Below, piece by piece: positions 1-7,955 of a stretch of DNA of 64,000 nucleotides. Origin of the DNA: Mobilitalea torta (lineage in GTDB: Bacteria; Bacillota; Clostridia; Lachnospirales; Lachnospiraceae). Position 1 is the first letter of the stretch; every line of letters starts with the position of its first letter. The stretch is from positions 62,001 through 126,000 of the forward strand of contig NZ_JBNPXH010000009.1 of assembly GCF_050433395.1 (NCBI RefSeq). The letters are read 5' to 3'. The position numbers and the translations under genes are program-made. The notes beneath the pieces were generated by a model, which saw nothing but the letters and a program-made list of their open reading frames with translations, did not search any database and was not told the DNA's origin.

Positions 1-111
1 TTCCCTCACAAGTCCATTCAGAATTCCTATTGTAACCGCATTCCCACCCTTAGCGGCTCTCTGTGTACAAATCCGAACTCTTACTTCTCTTGCTCATCGG
101 TTTCTGTTATT
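1..111 (-). promoter_or_regulatory. T-box riboswitch leader (partial, runs off left edge)
   Basis: Read on the minus strand, this transcribed leader carries the order of motifs typical of T-box leaders: a GATGAG...AGAAGTAAGAG stem I segment, then AGAGAGCCGCTAAGGGTGGGAATGCGG, which resembles the AGAGAG/stem III region with its GGTGG-type loop. The TGGN antiterminator and the regulated gene would lie to the left of base 1. T-boxes sense uncharged tRNA and control aminoacyl-tRNA synthetase or amino-acid genes. The stem I part looks short and I cannot assign the specifier codon, so the amino acid is unknown. Confidence 0.68.
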
Positions 112-117
112 AAGCGC

Positions 118-147
118 ATTATAACAGGGTACAAATATTTTTGTCAA
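118..147 (-). promoter_or_regulatory. Promoter of the T-box leader
   Basis: On the minus strand TTGACA (142-147) and TATAAT (118-123) are separated by 18 bp, a consensus housekeeping sigma promoter. It would start the leader RNA near base 111. Confidence 0.75.
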
Positions 148-165
148 GAAGAAATTTTACAATGT

Positions 166-1083
166 TTATATACTATCTGCTTTAATAGGCAATACATAAT
201 CTATAATTACTTTCTCGCCCCGATTGAAAGGCTCACAATAGCGCTCGTCCGTGTATACCTCACACCAGTAAAAATGATCATGGTCAATTTCCCGGCCGGT
301 TTTCTCAATCGCTTCCGTAATCAATAAATATGCCGAAGCAAGGATTTCTGCAGCATTACTTCCTTCAATTTGAACATGTGCCGTGAATCCGCCAGGGACA
401 TACTTTGCAAACAGACCATCCGGTATTTCCGTACCAACCTGTACAAAATCTCCGATAATGAATTCAAAATGATTCATATCCTTAAAATTGTACATCATAC
501 CGATCCCGGCATTGGAATCAATATCTTCGCAGCATTTTACTTCTGCCAGCCTGTCTAATTTCTCAGCCGCGTTACTTTCGAAGAAGCCTCTCCACACAGC
601 TCCGGCCTCAGAAAAGGATGTTTCACGATACATTCCTACCATCAGGCGCTCTCCGGCTTCCTTATACACAATCTTTTTCATTTCTGCCATAATACGTTTT
701 CCTCCTATAAATCTCATTTCTGAATAATTAATCGGAAGATAGTTATTTAGTCTGGCAGCTTCAAGCTTTGCTTCTGACGGCGTGATGCCATGGTGCTCTT
801 TGAATGCACGTGAAAATGCGGAATGTGAATGAAATCCATACTTTATTGCCGCATCCAGAACAGAAATACCGCTGTTTTTCAGATCATACCCGGCTAAGGT
901 CAGCTTGCGTTTTCTTACATAGTCGGCGATACTGACACCCGATACAAAAATAAAAATACGTTGGAACAACGCCGCTGGGCTCATGGCAATTTTTGATATT
1001 TCATTATAATCAATTTCACAGCCTTCATATATGTTTTTTTCAAGATACTGTATCACATCATCAAAGATTTTACTGCTGTTCAT
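166..1083 (-). CDS. AraC family regulator with GyrI-like effector-binding domain
   Basis: A 305-residue transcription factor. Residues about 10-110 form an AraC-type double helix-turn-helix; the second helix pair reads SHSAFSRAFKEHHGITPSEA, the family signature. From about residue 135 a GyrI-like/SOUL-type ligand-binding domain follows, with the typical end EVYTDERYCEPFNRGEKVIIDYVLPI. Such Rob/BmrR-like proteins sense small amphipathic or drug-like molecules. The start is supported by GGAGG eight bases upstream. No efflux pump or enzyme is adjacent, so its target is unknown; it sits downstream of and in the same orientation as the lipoprotein gene at 1164. Confidence 0.88.
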   Translation of the reverse strand: MNSSKIFDDVIQYLEKNIYEGCEIDYNEISKIAMSPAALFQRIFIFVSGVSIADYVRKRKLTLAGYDLKNSGISVLDAAIKYGFHSHSAFSRAFKEHHGITPSEAKLEAARLNNYLPINYSEMRFIGGKRIMAEMKKIVYKEAGERLMVGMYRETSFSEAGAVWRGFFESNAAEKLDRLAEVKCCEDIDSNAGIGMMYNFKDMNHFEFIIGDFVQVGTEIPDGLFAKYVPGGFTAHVQIEGSNAAEILASAYLLITEAIEKTGREIDHDHFYWCEVYTDERYCEPFNRGEKVIIDYVLPIKADSI

Positions 1084-1163
1084 ATCTTAATCCTCCGTGA
1101 TTTATATATTAAAGCATGGAACGCCATTTTGCTTTGCATTCGGTGTACAAATTCTGCACAGGG

Positions 1164-1757
1164 CTATGGCAGGATTTGCTCAAGGTCTTTTGGCAGTAAA
1201 TAATCCAGTACAGATATTGTATTTTCTATAAACTCAAAATCAGAAACTATATAGTGGGTATTTTCCACGGTATAGTCTACCCTTAACATGGATTTATCAC
1301 TAAACCTGTGATAACTGTGATTCAAATAGATACAGGAGGACGGGTCATCCTTTATAATTTCCTCCTGCTTCATTCCTCTTGATATATTTTCAAATAATGC
1401 CTTGTCGGCAAGCGTCGAGACCAGAAAGCCATCAATCATATGGTAGCTCCCCTTGAATTCTTCATACAGCAGAAATAAATATTGACCTCCTTCCATATGG
1501 GAAACCGAATAAAACATATCTTTCTCTTTGTTATATCTTACTATGTCAATGAGACCATCTGATTTCAAGCTTTCAAGATCATATACAACAGACATTAACA
1601 TTCTTTCTCCATACGGAATATTCAGGGATTGTATTTTAGAGGAGAATTCCTGTTCTCTGATTGCGGATATGTCTGACCTGTTATCATACAATAATTTTTC
1701 TTCTTTCTTACAAGCCGTAATCCCCAGAAACAAGAAGAGAAGAACTAAGAAATACAT
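1164..1757 (-). CDS. Putative lipoprotein, unknown function (start or frame uncertain)
   Basis: About 197 residues with a hydrophobic N-terminus ending in a lipobox-like FLGITAC, then an acidic soluble domain I do not recognise. The only in-frame ATG gives a signal peptide with no basic residue and has no ribosome-binding site. A good site (GGAGG at about 1792-1796) precedes an ATG-ATG pair at about 1780-1785, but in another frame: that frame reads MMRKISKINVFL and then departs from the lipoprotein frame. Joining the two frames would give a normal lipoprotein signal sequence. Either there is a one-base frameshift in the signal peptide or translation starts poorly. Function not inferred. Confidence 0.55.
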   Translation of the reverse strand: MYFLVLLFLFLGITACKKEEKLLYDNRSDISAIREQEFSSKIQSLNIPYGERMLMSVVYDLESLKSDGLIDIVRYNKEKDMFYSVSHMEGGQYLFLLYEEFKGSYHMIDGFLVSTLADKALFENISRGMKQEEIIKDDPSSCIYLNHSYHRFSDKSMLRVDYTVENTHYIVSDFEFIENTISVLDYLLPKDLEQILP

Positions 1758-1980
1758 TGATTTTTGATATTTTCCTCATCATTTTTTGATCCTCCCTCAT
1801 ATATATGCTTCCCATTATATTCATAGTGGAGCAGGAGCTGTAACAAGGACGCACAATTTTCTTATGCCGTTAACCGTCTTTTTCCATCGATATAGGTCAA
1901 ATCAGTGAAGGAAAGGGCGTAACTCTGCGGAAACATTATGTCTGTAATATGCGGGCTGATGGGTCTGCCATACTAGCTCT

Positions 1981-2841
1981 TTATTGAAGGTTTCGCAGAA
2001 TTTCCTGATAGCGCACGGTTGCCAATTCACTCTTTTCACCCTTTTTACAGAAAGAAAGCCCAGCCAGCTTGGGAACAACACGCTCGACCACAATCTGCCC
2101 GTCCGCCATTTTTGACTCCAATGTTTTCAAGGCTTCGAGAAACCGTTTATCCTTCTTCGCATGATTGTAAAAGGATAAGACGTAGACATATACAAACAGA
2201 TTATAGTTGCGGAAGGGATATTCCACCTGCATGAATAGGGTACCGATTCCATAGTGACATGGACCAATGGGTTTTCTGCTTGTCCAATGCTCCAGCAAAA
2301 AATCCACGGCCTTGTCAAGCGCCGGTTCCTTGTTCCAGTAATCCGTGAAACGGAACAGGTTCAGGGCAGTGAGGATTGGCAAGGGATTGGAATACTCCGT
2401 TTCCGGCCCCCGTCCAAAGCTGAATTTATTGCAGCGCCATCCGCCGTCCGTATACTGCGTATCGAAAAGATGCTGTAATGTCTTCTGCAGCCTGGCATCG
2501 GAAGCATACCCCAGGTGGCAAAGCACATTAGCGGCGTTAATTGTCTGGCAGGGATAAACGGCACCTTGCGGATACAATTTGAAACGTCCGTCCTCCTGCC
2601 AGGTGCTGAAAATCAACCCGGCCGCTTCCTTCAGCAGAGGTTCTGCTGGTTCCATGCCTAATTCCAACAGGTACATTACGCTGTCCAAAGTTGAGAAAGG
2701 TGATCCTTTTATGAGACGCTTATCCGGCGTAGTCCAAAGATCGGCTCCATTATCATACCTATGGGACAATATCACCTCCACATCGGATGCATACTGCTTC
2801 TCTATACACGGTTTTCCTATATACTGCTTCTCTATAGCCAT
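1981..2841 (-). CDS. Prenyltransferase/squalene-cyclase-fold (alpha/alpha toroid) protein
   Basis: A 286-residue protein built of helical repeats with the DGGW/DGRF-type turns of the terpenoid cyclase/prenyltransferase fold, for example WQEDGRFKLY (about 95-105) and YTDGGWRCNKFSFGRG (about 150-165). It lacks an obvious DXDD cyclase motif, so it is unlikely to be a squalene-hopene cyclase; similar proteins are found in Clostridia without known activity. The start has GGGGAGG five bases upstream. The N-terminus contains IEKQY twice, encoded by a short direct repeat (about 2791-2835). It is a probable two-gene unit with the LUD protein upstream. Confidence 0.7.
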   Translation of the reverse strand: MAIEKQYIGKPCIEKQYASDVEVILSHRYDNGADLWTTPDKRLIKGSPFSTLDSVMYLLELGMEPAEPLLKEAAGLIFSTWQEDGRFKLYPQGAVYPCQTINAANVLCHLGYASDARLQKTLQHLFDTQYTDGGWRCNKFSFGRGPETEYSNPLPILTALNLFRFTDYWNKEPALDKAVDFLLEHWTSRKPIGPCHYGIGTLFMQVEYPFRNYNLFVYVYVLSFYNHAKKDKRFLEALKTLESKMADGQIVVERVVPKLAGLSFCKKGEKSELATVRYQEILRNLQ

Positions 2842-2923
2842 CTCTTCCTCCCCTTCCGCCTTTTCTCAATACAACCCATAACCATCTGCTCTGCAGACAA
2901 TTCTTCACGAACCATATGTGTAA

Positions 2924-3532
2924 TTAGAACCCCAACTCCTCGTTTACAAGAATGACTGTTATTTTAAGTCCGCGCGGCTGCCTTCTATGTATGGTCATAA
3001 CACTGCATATACATTCGGGCGACAAACAATCTTCGCACTTTCCCGTAATGGAACAAGGGGTTTTCCGGTTATACCTTTTTGCATTTTTTACTGCGGCGAT
3101 ATTTTGCGCCCGCTCTATCGCTTCTTCAAGAGATCTGGCAATCTTATTTTTTCCTACCACATAGATGACCTGTTTCGGTCCGTAGCAAGTTGCGGCAGTA
3201 CGGTTTCCGGTACCATCAATATTGACTATGTGTCCTTCATAAGAAATTGCATTAGCAGAGGTAAAATATAGATCTGCCAGCAGCGCTTGCCGCGTTTCAT
3301 CATCTGGGCTGCCCGGCACATGCCGGTATATGTGAATGAACTTCTCAGACCAAACCTCTTCTATTCCCAAAGCATCCAGTGTCAGAGAGTTCCCCATGCC
3401 GATTACCATATCCTGATTCGCAGGAAAGGTCTCTAAGATAAAAGTGGCGGCTTCTTGTTTATTATCGCAGACAGCTGTATTGAATCCTCTTTTCTTCAGA
3501 TTGTCTTTCAGTATATCTAAATTAAAGTCCAT
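2924..3532 (-). CDS. LUD-domain (LutC-like) protein
   Basis: A 202-residue protein with the LUD fold shared by LutB/LutC lactate-utilisation proteins: MVIGMGNSLTLDALGI (about 42-57), SANAISYEGHIVNIDGTGNR (about 92-111) and VIYVVGKNKI. The C-terminal 40 residues carry five cysteines (CSITGKCEDCLSPECIC), a likely metal or Fe-S site. Stand-alone LUD proteins of this size are common in Clostridia and not tied to lactate oxidation; no lutA or lutB is nearby. A GGAAGAGG site precedes the ATG. Confidence 0.82.
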   Translation of the reverse strand: MDFNLDILKDNLKKRGFNTAVCDNKQEAATFILETFPANQDMVIGMGNSLTLDALGIEEVWSEKFIHIYRHVPGSPDDETRQALLADLYFTSANAISYEGHIVNIDGTGNRTAATCYGPKQVIYVVGKNKIARSLEEAIERAQNIAAVKNAKRYNRKTPCSITGKCEDCLSPECICSVMTIHRRQPRGLKITVILVNEELGF

Positions 3533-3678
3533 GTTTTCAACCTCTTCCGTTAGACTGTGTAACTCCTTGCGGCTATCCTCCCAGATAATTATATCATAAA
3601 ATCATAAGCTTTCCACTAAGATACAAAATGTTGTGAAGCTTTTATTGATGAACTTTGTCATTTTGTTTTACAATATAA

Positions 3679-3707
3679 TTGACATCATCTGATAAATAAA
3701 GTATATT
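3679..3707 (+). promoter_or_regulatory. purE promoter
   Basis: TTGACA at 3679-3684 and TATATT at 3702-3707 with 17 bp spacing. The predicted 5' leader contains a small CAGC-loop-GCTG hairpin before the ribosome-binding site at 3745-3751. Confidence 0.72.
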
Positions 3708-3761
3708 AAATTCACCTCAGCATTCGTTGCTGGCAGACCGATTTAAAGGAGAATGGATATC

Positions 3762-4253
3762 ATGAGTAAAAAAGTAGCAGTTCTAATGGGCAGTGACAGC
3801 GATCTTCCTGTAGTAAAGGGCGCCATCAATACCTTAAATGGTTTTGGCATTGATGTCGAGGTACATGTGATGAGCGCACACCGGACCCCCAAGCTTGCCT
3901 GTGATTTTGCCGCCGCTGCCAGGAATGACGGCTTCGGTGTAATTATCTGTGCCGCCGGTAAGGCCGCCCATCTTGCAGGAATTATCGCCGCCCACACTAC
4001 CCTTCCGGTCATCGGAATTCCCATTAAATCCTCCACCATGGACGGGCTGGATTCCCTCCTGTCTACGGTTCAGATGCCCAAGGGTATCCCCGTTGCCACC
4101 GTTGCCATCGACGGCGCCGACAATGCAGGCATACTTGCCGCACAGATGCTGGCAATCCAGGATGAGGAGCTGGCACAGAAGCTGGAGAAAATGAAACAGG
4201 ATATGGTGGATGAGGTCGTGGCAAAAGACAAGAAACTCCAGGCTGAGATATAA
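3762..4253 (+). CDS. purE: 5-(carboxyamino)imidazole ribonucleotide mutase PurE
   Basis: A 163-residue class I PurE, which interconverts N5-CAIR and CAIR in de novo purine synthesis. It shows GSDSD (residues 10-14) for nucleotide binding and SAHRTP with the catalytic His40, then AAGKAAHLAGIIAAHT and the LLSTVQMP/ATVAIDGADNAG segments. An upstream in-frame ATG at 3753 lies only one base after the AAAGGAG site; the ATG at 3762 has ideal spacing and is preferred. The gene stands alone, with its own promoter and terminator; other pur genes are not in the window. Confidence 0.95.
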   Translation: MSKKVAVLMGSDSDLPVVKGAINTLNGFGIDVEVHVMSAHRTPKLACDFAAAARNDGFGVIICAAGKAAHLAGIIAAHTTLPVIGIPIKSSTMDGLDSLLSTVQMPKGIPVATVAIDGADNAGILAAQMLAIQDEELAQKLEKMKQDMVDEVVAKDKKLQAEI

Positions 4254-4310
4254 TCCTTGATCTGCTGTATATTAAATCTCTGATTGCTGTGCATTAGAAT
4301 ATAAAATAAT

Positions 4311-4360
4311 AATCCCAACGAATCGAGAGCTTTTTACTCTGATTTGTTGGGATATTTTTT
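4311..4360 (+). terminator. purE terminator
   Basis: AATCCCAACGAATC (4311-4324) pairs with GATTTGTTGGGAT (4341-4353), with an added inner AGAG/CTCT pairing, followed by a run of T. Confidence 0.88.
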
Positions 4361-4587
4361 ATTAGCATAAAAGACAGGGCTTAGGAAGTCTGATTCCCTT
4401 GAAAACATTCTCGTTATTTTCCATTTTTTATCAACTTTTTCCTTCCTCTATGCTATACTGTCCCTATGGTAACAGGAAAACGTCAGTTCGCTGGCGTGGG
4501 ATAATTATGAGTGCTTGCCCTCTTATTTTTACATAGGAGGAGGTGAACTCACCTTGACTATATTACATAGAAAGGGGAGTGAGCCTT

Positions 4588-4692
4588 ATGACAGTTGCAG
4601 AAGCTTTATCTTTAATGATAACCTTTGCTACTTTTGTTGTAGCTTTGATCACTCTTGTTGTTCATCTGATAAAGATGAGCAACAAAAAATGA
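4588..4692 (+). CDS. Putative holin-like small membrane toxin (type I TA)
   Basis: A 34-residue peptide, MTVAEALSLMITFATFVV then a hydrophobic stretch ending HLIKMSNKK. It matches the holin-like toxin pattern (short N-terminus with EALSLMI, one membrane helix, basic tail) seen in TxpA/BsrG-related type I toxins of Firmicutes. A GGGGAG site lies about eight bases upstream. It has a long 5' leader (from about 4462), its own terminator, and an antisense promoter downstream. Family membership is by pattern recognition; toxicity is inferred. Confidence 0.78.
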   Translation: MTVAEALSLMITFATFVVALITLVVHLIKMSNKK

Positions 4693-4735
4693 TTATCCTG
4701 CCAAACCCTGAGAAGTTTAGGATAATCATCTTTTA
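4685..4735. terminator. Bidirectional terminator inside the toxin locus
   Basis: GATTATCCT (4691-4699) and AGGATAATC (4719-4727) form a stem with an extra AAAC/GTTT pairing. T-rich tracts follow on both strands, so it can end both the toxin mRNA and the leftward antisense RNA. Confidence 0.75.
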
Positions 4736-4781
4736 AACAATTAGGGCAAGCACAGGTTTTAACCCTGCTTTTCCTGTTACC
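4685..4781 (-). ncRNA. Candidate antisense antitoxin RNA
   Basis: On the minus strand TTTACA (4808-4813) and TATAAT (4786-4791), 16 bp apart, would start an RNA near 4780 that runs back across the toxin 3' region and stops at the bidirectional hairpin, about 95 nt long. This is the arrangement of txpA/ratA-type antitoxins. Not demonstrated experimentally here. Confidence 0.6.
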
Positions 4782-4833
4782 TACATTATAACAGCTGCTT
4801 TCCTTTTTGTAAAGTAGTGGACTTCTTGTTGTT

Positions 4834-5166
4834 TTATTTTCTGTTTTTCCCCCGGTAACCGCTCATTCCTCCCCGGACATCCACCACATCGTAACCCGCA
4901 CGGGAAAGTGCCGATACTGCACTGGCACTCCTTCCGCCGGACTGGCACATAATATAGTATTTCTTTTCCTTGTTGAGATACCGGTCCGGATTCGACATAA
5001 GCGCTCCCATCGGTATATTTTTTGACTGCCGGATACAGCCATAGGCACATTCATAAGGCTCACGGATATCAATTAAATCAATATCCTCTATGATATTATC
5101 AATTTCACTCACATGAAGCGAATTTGTATTGGATCTCTGAAATAAAGAAAACATCTCTGCACACAT
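4834..5166 (-). CDS. Rhodanese-like domain protein
   Basis: A single-domain rhodanese of 110 residues: IDLIDIREPYECAYGCI (about 29-45), NIPMGAL and the active-site loop CQSGGRSASA with the catalytic Cys near residue 74, then VVDVRGGMSGY. These proteins transfer sulfane sulfur or act in sulfur/redox metabolism in the cytoplasm. Two starts are possible, at 5166 (MCAEM) and 5154 (MFSLF); the GGAAAGGG element fits the second better. No partner gene is adjacent. Confidence 0.86.
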   Translation of the reverse strand: MCAEMFSLFQRSNTNSLHVSEIDNIIEDIDLIDIREPYECAYGCIRQSKNIPMGALMSNPDRYLNKEKKYYIMCQSGGRSASAVSALSRAGYDVVDVRGGMSGYRGKNRK

Positions 5167-5351
5167 CCCTTTCCCTAATAGTATGAATATCTGTAATCAT
5201 GTATTATGGAAAATATTATACCAAAGGTTATTCTTCCCGTATGTAACAAAATTACATAACCGTATGATTTATGAGAAGAGCCTTCTTTACATGAATTCAC
5301 AATACAGGAGAAGTGTTTTTCTGACAGCATGATGTGTGAACAGAGCCTTCC
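5167..5351. other. Intergenic region with a short duplication of the AKR gene end
   Basis: GAGCCTTCTTTACATGAATTCAC at about 5279-5301 recurs as GAGCCTTCCTTACGTGAATTGC at about 5344-5365, where it overlaps the end of the aldo/keto reductase gene. This looks like a small tandem duplication. No other feature is recognised here. Confidence 0.5.
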
Positions 5352-6314
5352 TTACGTGAATTGCTTCATCCGGGAAACCGTCTCCAGCAGCTCTGTGGGG
5401 CATTCCTTCTTAATACTCCCCAGAGCCTCCTCCATTTGTCTGTCATTGCTGAAGGATGCAATGGGAATCGCCGGGAAGGGCTGGACGTGAAAATAGAAAA
5501 GACACAGTTCCAGCATTGTATAGCCCTCCGGCATATTAGTCATGAGATATTCCAGAATTGCTTCATTGGAGGCATTTCCGTATGTACCATCCAGGGAGGA
5601 AGTAATTTCCTTCCCTCCTGCTTTGCGGGAGAAATATCCGTTCGCTATGGAGGTATAAGCCATGGCGCTCAGATTGCTTTCCTTATGATATACAAAAGTC
5701 TCCCTATCCATAACCTTCATCGTTTTATCCCATAAGCCTTCGGGATTAATATCCGCCATACTCCACATCAGCTGGTTGCATGCAAAGCCTGTCAGCCCTG
5801 CCTTTGCAGCATAAGTCTGTGCCTGGATCATCCGCTCCCGGCTCCAGTTCGAGCAGCCGTAGTACCGGATGTCTCCGCGTGCCCGGGCCTCCTCCAGCAC
5901 ACCCAGTATTTCCTCTACGGGCCTTGCCGTATCATCCCTGTGCAGAAAATACAGATCAATATAGTCGGTTCGAAGGCTCTTCAGGCTGTCCTGCAAATCC
6001 GAACGGATGCTGTCTCCGTCCAGTCTGGGAATCTGCATGGATGCCAGCTCCGGATGCGCGCCCTTGGTTGATATGACGACCCTGGAACGGTATCCCCTAT
6101 CGGACAGCCACTGGCCTATGATCCTTTCGCTGATGGCCGGTCCCCTGTTCCCCCAATCGCCGTATACATGCGCCGTATCTAAAAAATTACCTCCGCCGTC
6201 CAGAAAGCGGTCCATTTGCCGAAAAGCTGCTTCGTCCTCCATCGCCGTGCCATAATTCGCCGTTCCCAGACACAGCGGTCTGACCTTCAGTTCCGTATTT
6301 GCTATTCCTATCAT
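5352..6314 (-). CDS. Aldo/keto reductase
   Basis: A 320-residue (beta/alpha)8 NAD(P)H-dependent oxidoreductase. The catalytic set is visible: Asp46 and Tyr51 in FLDTAHVYGDWG, Lys in VVISTKGAH, His in LYFLHRDD. The NADPH-binding C-terminal part follows. It acts on sugar or other carbonyls in the cytosol. It lies 12 bases downstream of the GH4 gene with its own AGGAGGAGG site, so the two are very likely one operon, suggesting a role in handling the product of GH4 action. Confidence 0.9.
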   Translation of the reverse strand: MIGIANTELKVRPLCLGTANYGTAMEDEAAFRQMDRFLDGGGNFLDTAHVYGDWGNRGPAISERIIGQWLSDRGYRSRVVISTKGAHPELASMQIPRLDGDSIRSDLQDSLKSLRTDYIDLYFLHRDDTARPVEEILGVLEEARARGDIRYYGCSNWSRERMIQAQTYAAKAGLTGFACNQLMWSMADINPEGLWDKTMKVMDRETFVYHKESNLSAMAYTSIANGYFSRKAGGKEITSSLDGTYGNASNEAILEYLMTNMPEGYTMLELCLFYFHVQPFPAIPIASFSNDRQMEEALGSIKKECPTELLETVSRMKQFT

Positions 6315-6326
6315 AATTACCTCCTC

Positions 6327-7811
6327 CTACTGCTTTGCCTTATCTGTCTGAGCCGCGTTCTTTCTTGCCTCTTCCTTTGCCTGATACATCTCATCCACTG
6401 TCTTTTCCTTCACGCGGATGCCTCTGTAATTCTTAGGCTCAATGAGAGGGCCCGCCTTCTGGCGCTCCTTTGCCCGCGCAATCTCTTCCTTGTATTGGGG
6501 AAGCCATGCTTCTCCGGCTATCAGCATTTCATCCACCATCTGATAGATCTCCGCCGGTGTGCAGACCGCGCCGGTCAGAGGGTCCATAAGCATGGCCTGC
6601 CGGAGCAGAACGATATCACCGGCCACCGCCGCCTCTACCGCCAGCCTCTGCACCCAGATGCTCTGGGAGCAGACCGCGGCACAGCCAAGGGGCAGCTCTC
6701 CTACCTGAGGAATATTAATTCCGTTGGCATCTACATAGCCGGGAACCTCTACCACACATTCCTCCGGCAGATTGGTGATACACCCCTGGTTCATAACATT
6801 AAAATGTCCTCTGTAGATACGGCCTGTTTCAAGCCCCTCTATAATATACGAGCCGTGCTCCTGGCTTCTCTTCTCCGGGATGTACTCCTTCGCAGGCTCT
6901 TTCATCCAGTTGGGATAATCCTCCTCAAACCAGTTCCTGCCCTCGCGGCACACGCGAAGATATCCGCCGGTTTCCCCATTGATCCAGCTTCCCAGATCAA
7001 TCCAGTCCTTGATCTCCTCCGGGCGCTTCCGGTACCAGGCCACGTATTCGGACAAATGTCCGTTGGACTCCGTGGAATAATATCCAAAGTTCTTTAACAC
7101 ATCGATTCGTACCTTTTCCGTTCTGGCCAGCTCTTCCTTCTCAAGATAGGCGGGCAGAAGCTTCGGCAGCAGATTCTCTCCCTTATGCTTCACGCTGATG
7201 TACCAGGTCTGGTGATTAATGCCCGCGCAGATAATATCAACCTCTTTCTGGCTGTATCCCAGGGCCTTTGCAATCTGGGCATGTCCTCCCTGCACCCCGT
7301 GGCAGAGACCGATGGTCTTCACCCCGCCGTATTTATTGGCCGCCCAGGTCATCATGGCGTTGGGATTGGAATAATTCAGCATGATCGCCCCCGGCTCCGC
7401 CACCTCCCGGATATCCTTGCAGAAGTCAAGAATTGCAGCAATTCCTCTCTGCCCATACATAATTCCCCCGGCGCACAGAGTATCACCCACGCACTGATCC
7501 ACTCCGTATTTCAAGGGGATTTCCACATCGGTCTCAAATGCTTCCAGCATCCCAATGCGGACGCAGTTGATAATATAGCGCGCATTTTTAAATGCCTCGC
7601 GGCGGTCAAGGGTCGCCTGGATTTTAATCGGCACCCCGTTCTCCTCCAGATCCCTTTGACATAGAGAGGTAACCATGTCCAGATTATGCTGATTAATATC
7701 CGTGAATGCCACCTCAATGTCATGAAATTCTCTGACCGTCATTAAATCCGAAAATAACGTCCGGGTAAAGCCAACGCTTCCCGCTCCGATAAATGCAATT
7801 TTAAACGCCAT
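6327..7811 (-). CDS. GH4 alpha-galactosidase/alpha-glucosidase (MelA-like)
   Basis: A 494-residue family 4 glycosidase; these enzymes use NAD+ and Mn2+ in a redox-elimination mechanism in the cytosol. The Rossmann GAGSVGFTR is at residues 9-17; the metal-binding CHGVQGG is near 175 and AGINHQTW near 205. The MelA-like layout (GDTLCAGGIMYG, MLNYSNPNAMMTW) points to alpha-galactosidase or alpha-glucosidase rather than 6-phospho-glycosidase, though the CHG in place of the usual CHS leaves substrate open. GGGAGG precedes the ATG. A divergent AraC regulator starts 145 bases away. Confidence 0.88.
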   Translation of the reverse strand: MAFKIAFIGAGSVGFTRTLFSDLMTVREFHDIEVAFTDINQHNLDMVTSLCQRDLEENGVPIKIQATLDRREAFKNARYIINCVRIGMLEAFETDVEIPLKYGVDQCVGDTLCAGGIMYGQRGIAAILDFCKDIREVAEPGAIMLNYSNPNAMMTWAANKYGGVKTIGLCHGVQGGHAQIAKALGYSQKEVDIICAGINHQTWYISVKHKGENLLPKLLPAYLEKEELARTEKVRIDVLKNFGYYSTESNGHLSEYVAWYRKRPEEIKDWIDLGSWINGETGGYLRVCREGRNWFEEDYPNWMKEPAKEYIPEKRSQEHGSYIIEGLETGRIYRGHFNVMNQGCITNLPEECVVEVPGYVDANGINIPQVGELPLGCAAVCSQSIWVQRLAVEAAVAGDIVLLRQAMLMDPLTGAVCTPAEIYQMVDEMLIAGEAWLPQYKEEIARAKERQKAGPLIEPKNYRGIRVKEKTVDEMYQAKEEARKNAAQTDKAKQ

Positions 7812-7955
7812 AACAAACCTCCCTAATTCAAGTAATAATTTTATTATAGCGAAGCTTCCTCTGACACTGGAAGCTATTCTTTTTCTTCTTTTAAAATGTC
7901 AGATATTCTGCTATATTAATTATTATAGGACATGGTCGAAAAAGAGGAGGTCATC
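7812..7955. promoter_or_regulatory. Divergent promoter region GH4 / AraC
   Basis: A 144-base intergenic region between oppositely oriented genes. On the minus strand a TATAAT (about 7845-7850) lies upstream of GH4. On the plus strand AT-rich TATATT/TATTAT elements precede the regulator. The probable operator for the AraC protein lies here but cannot be pinned down. Confidence 0.5.

Larger units (their letters stand above)
4468..4782. repeat. Inverted-repeat-bounded type I toxin-antitoxin module
   Basis: The ends carry a perfect 13-bp inverted repeat, GGTAACAGGAAAA at 4468-4480 and its complement at 4770-4782. A second perfect 11-bp inverted pair lies inside (GTGCTTGCCCT at 4511-4521, complement at 4744-4754). 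Both predicted convergent transcripts, the toxin mRNA and the antisense RNA, would therefore begin with nearly the same sequence. The layout suggests a compact cassette, but no target-site duplication is seen. Confidence 0.6.

Noticed and set aside
6216..7097. A 293-residue plus-strand frame opposite GH4
   Set aside because: It lies fully antisense to a clear family 4 glycosidase and the AKR start, and its composition is that of a shadow frame.
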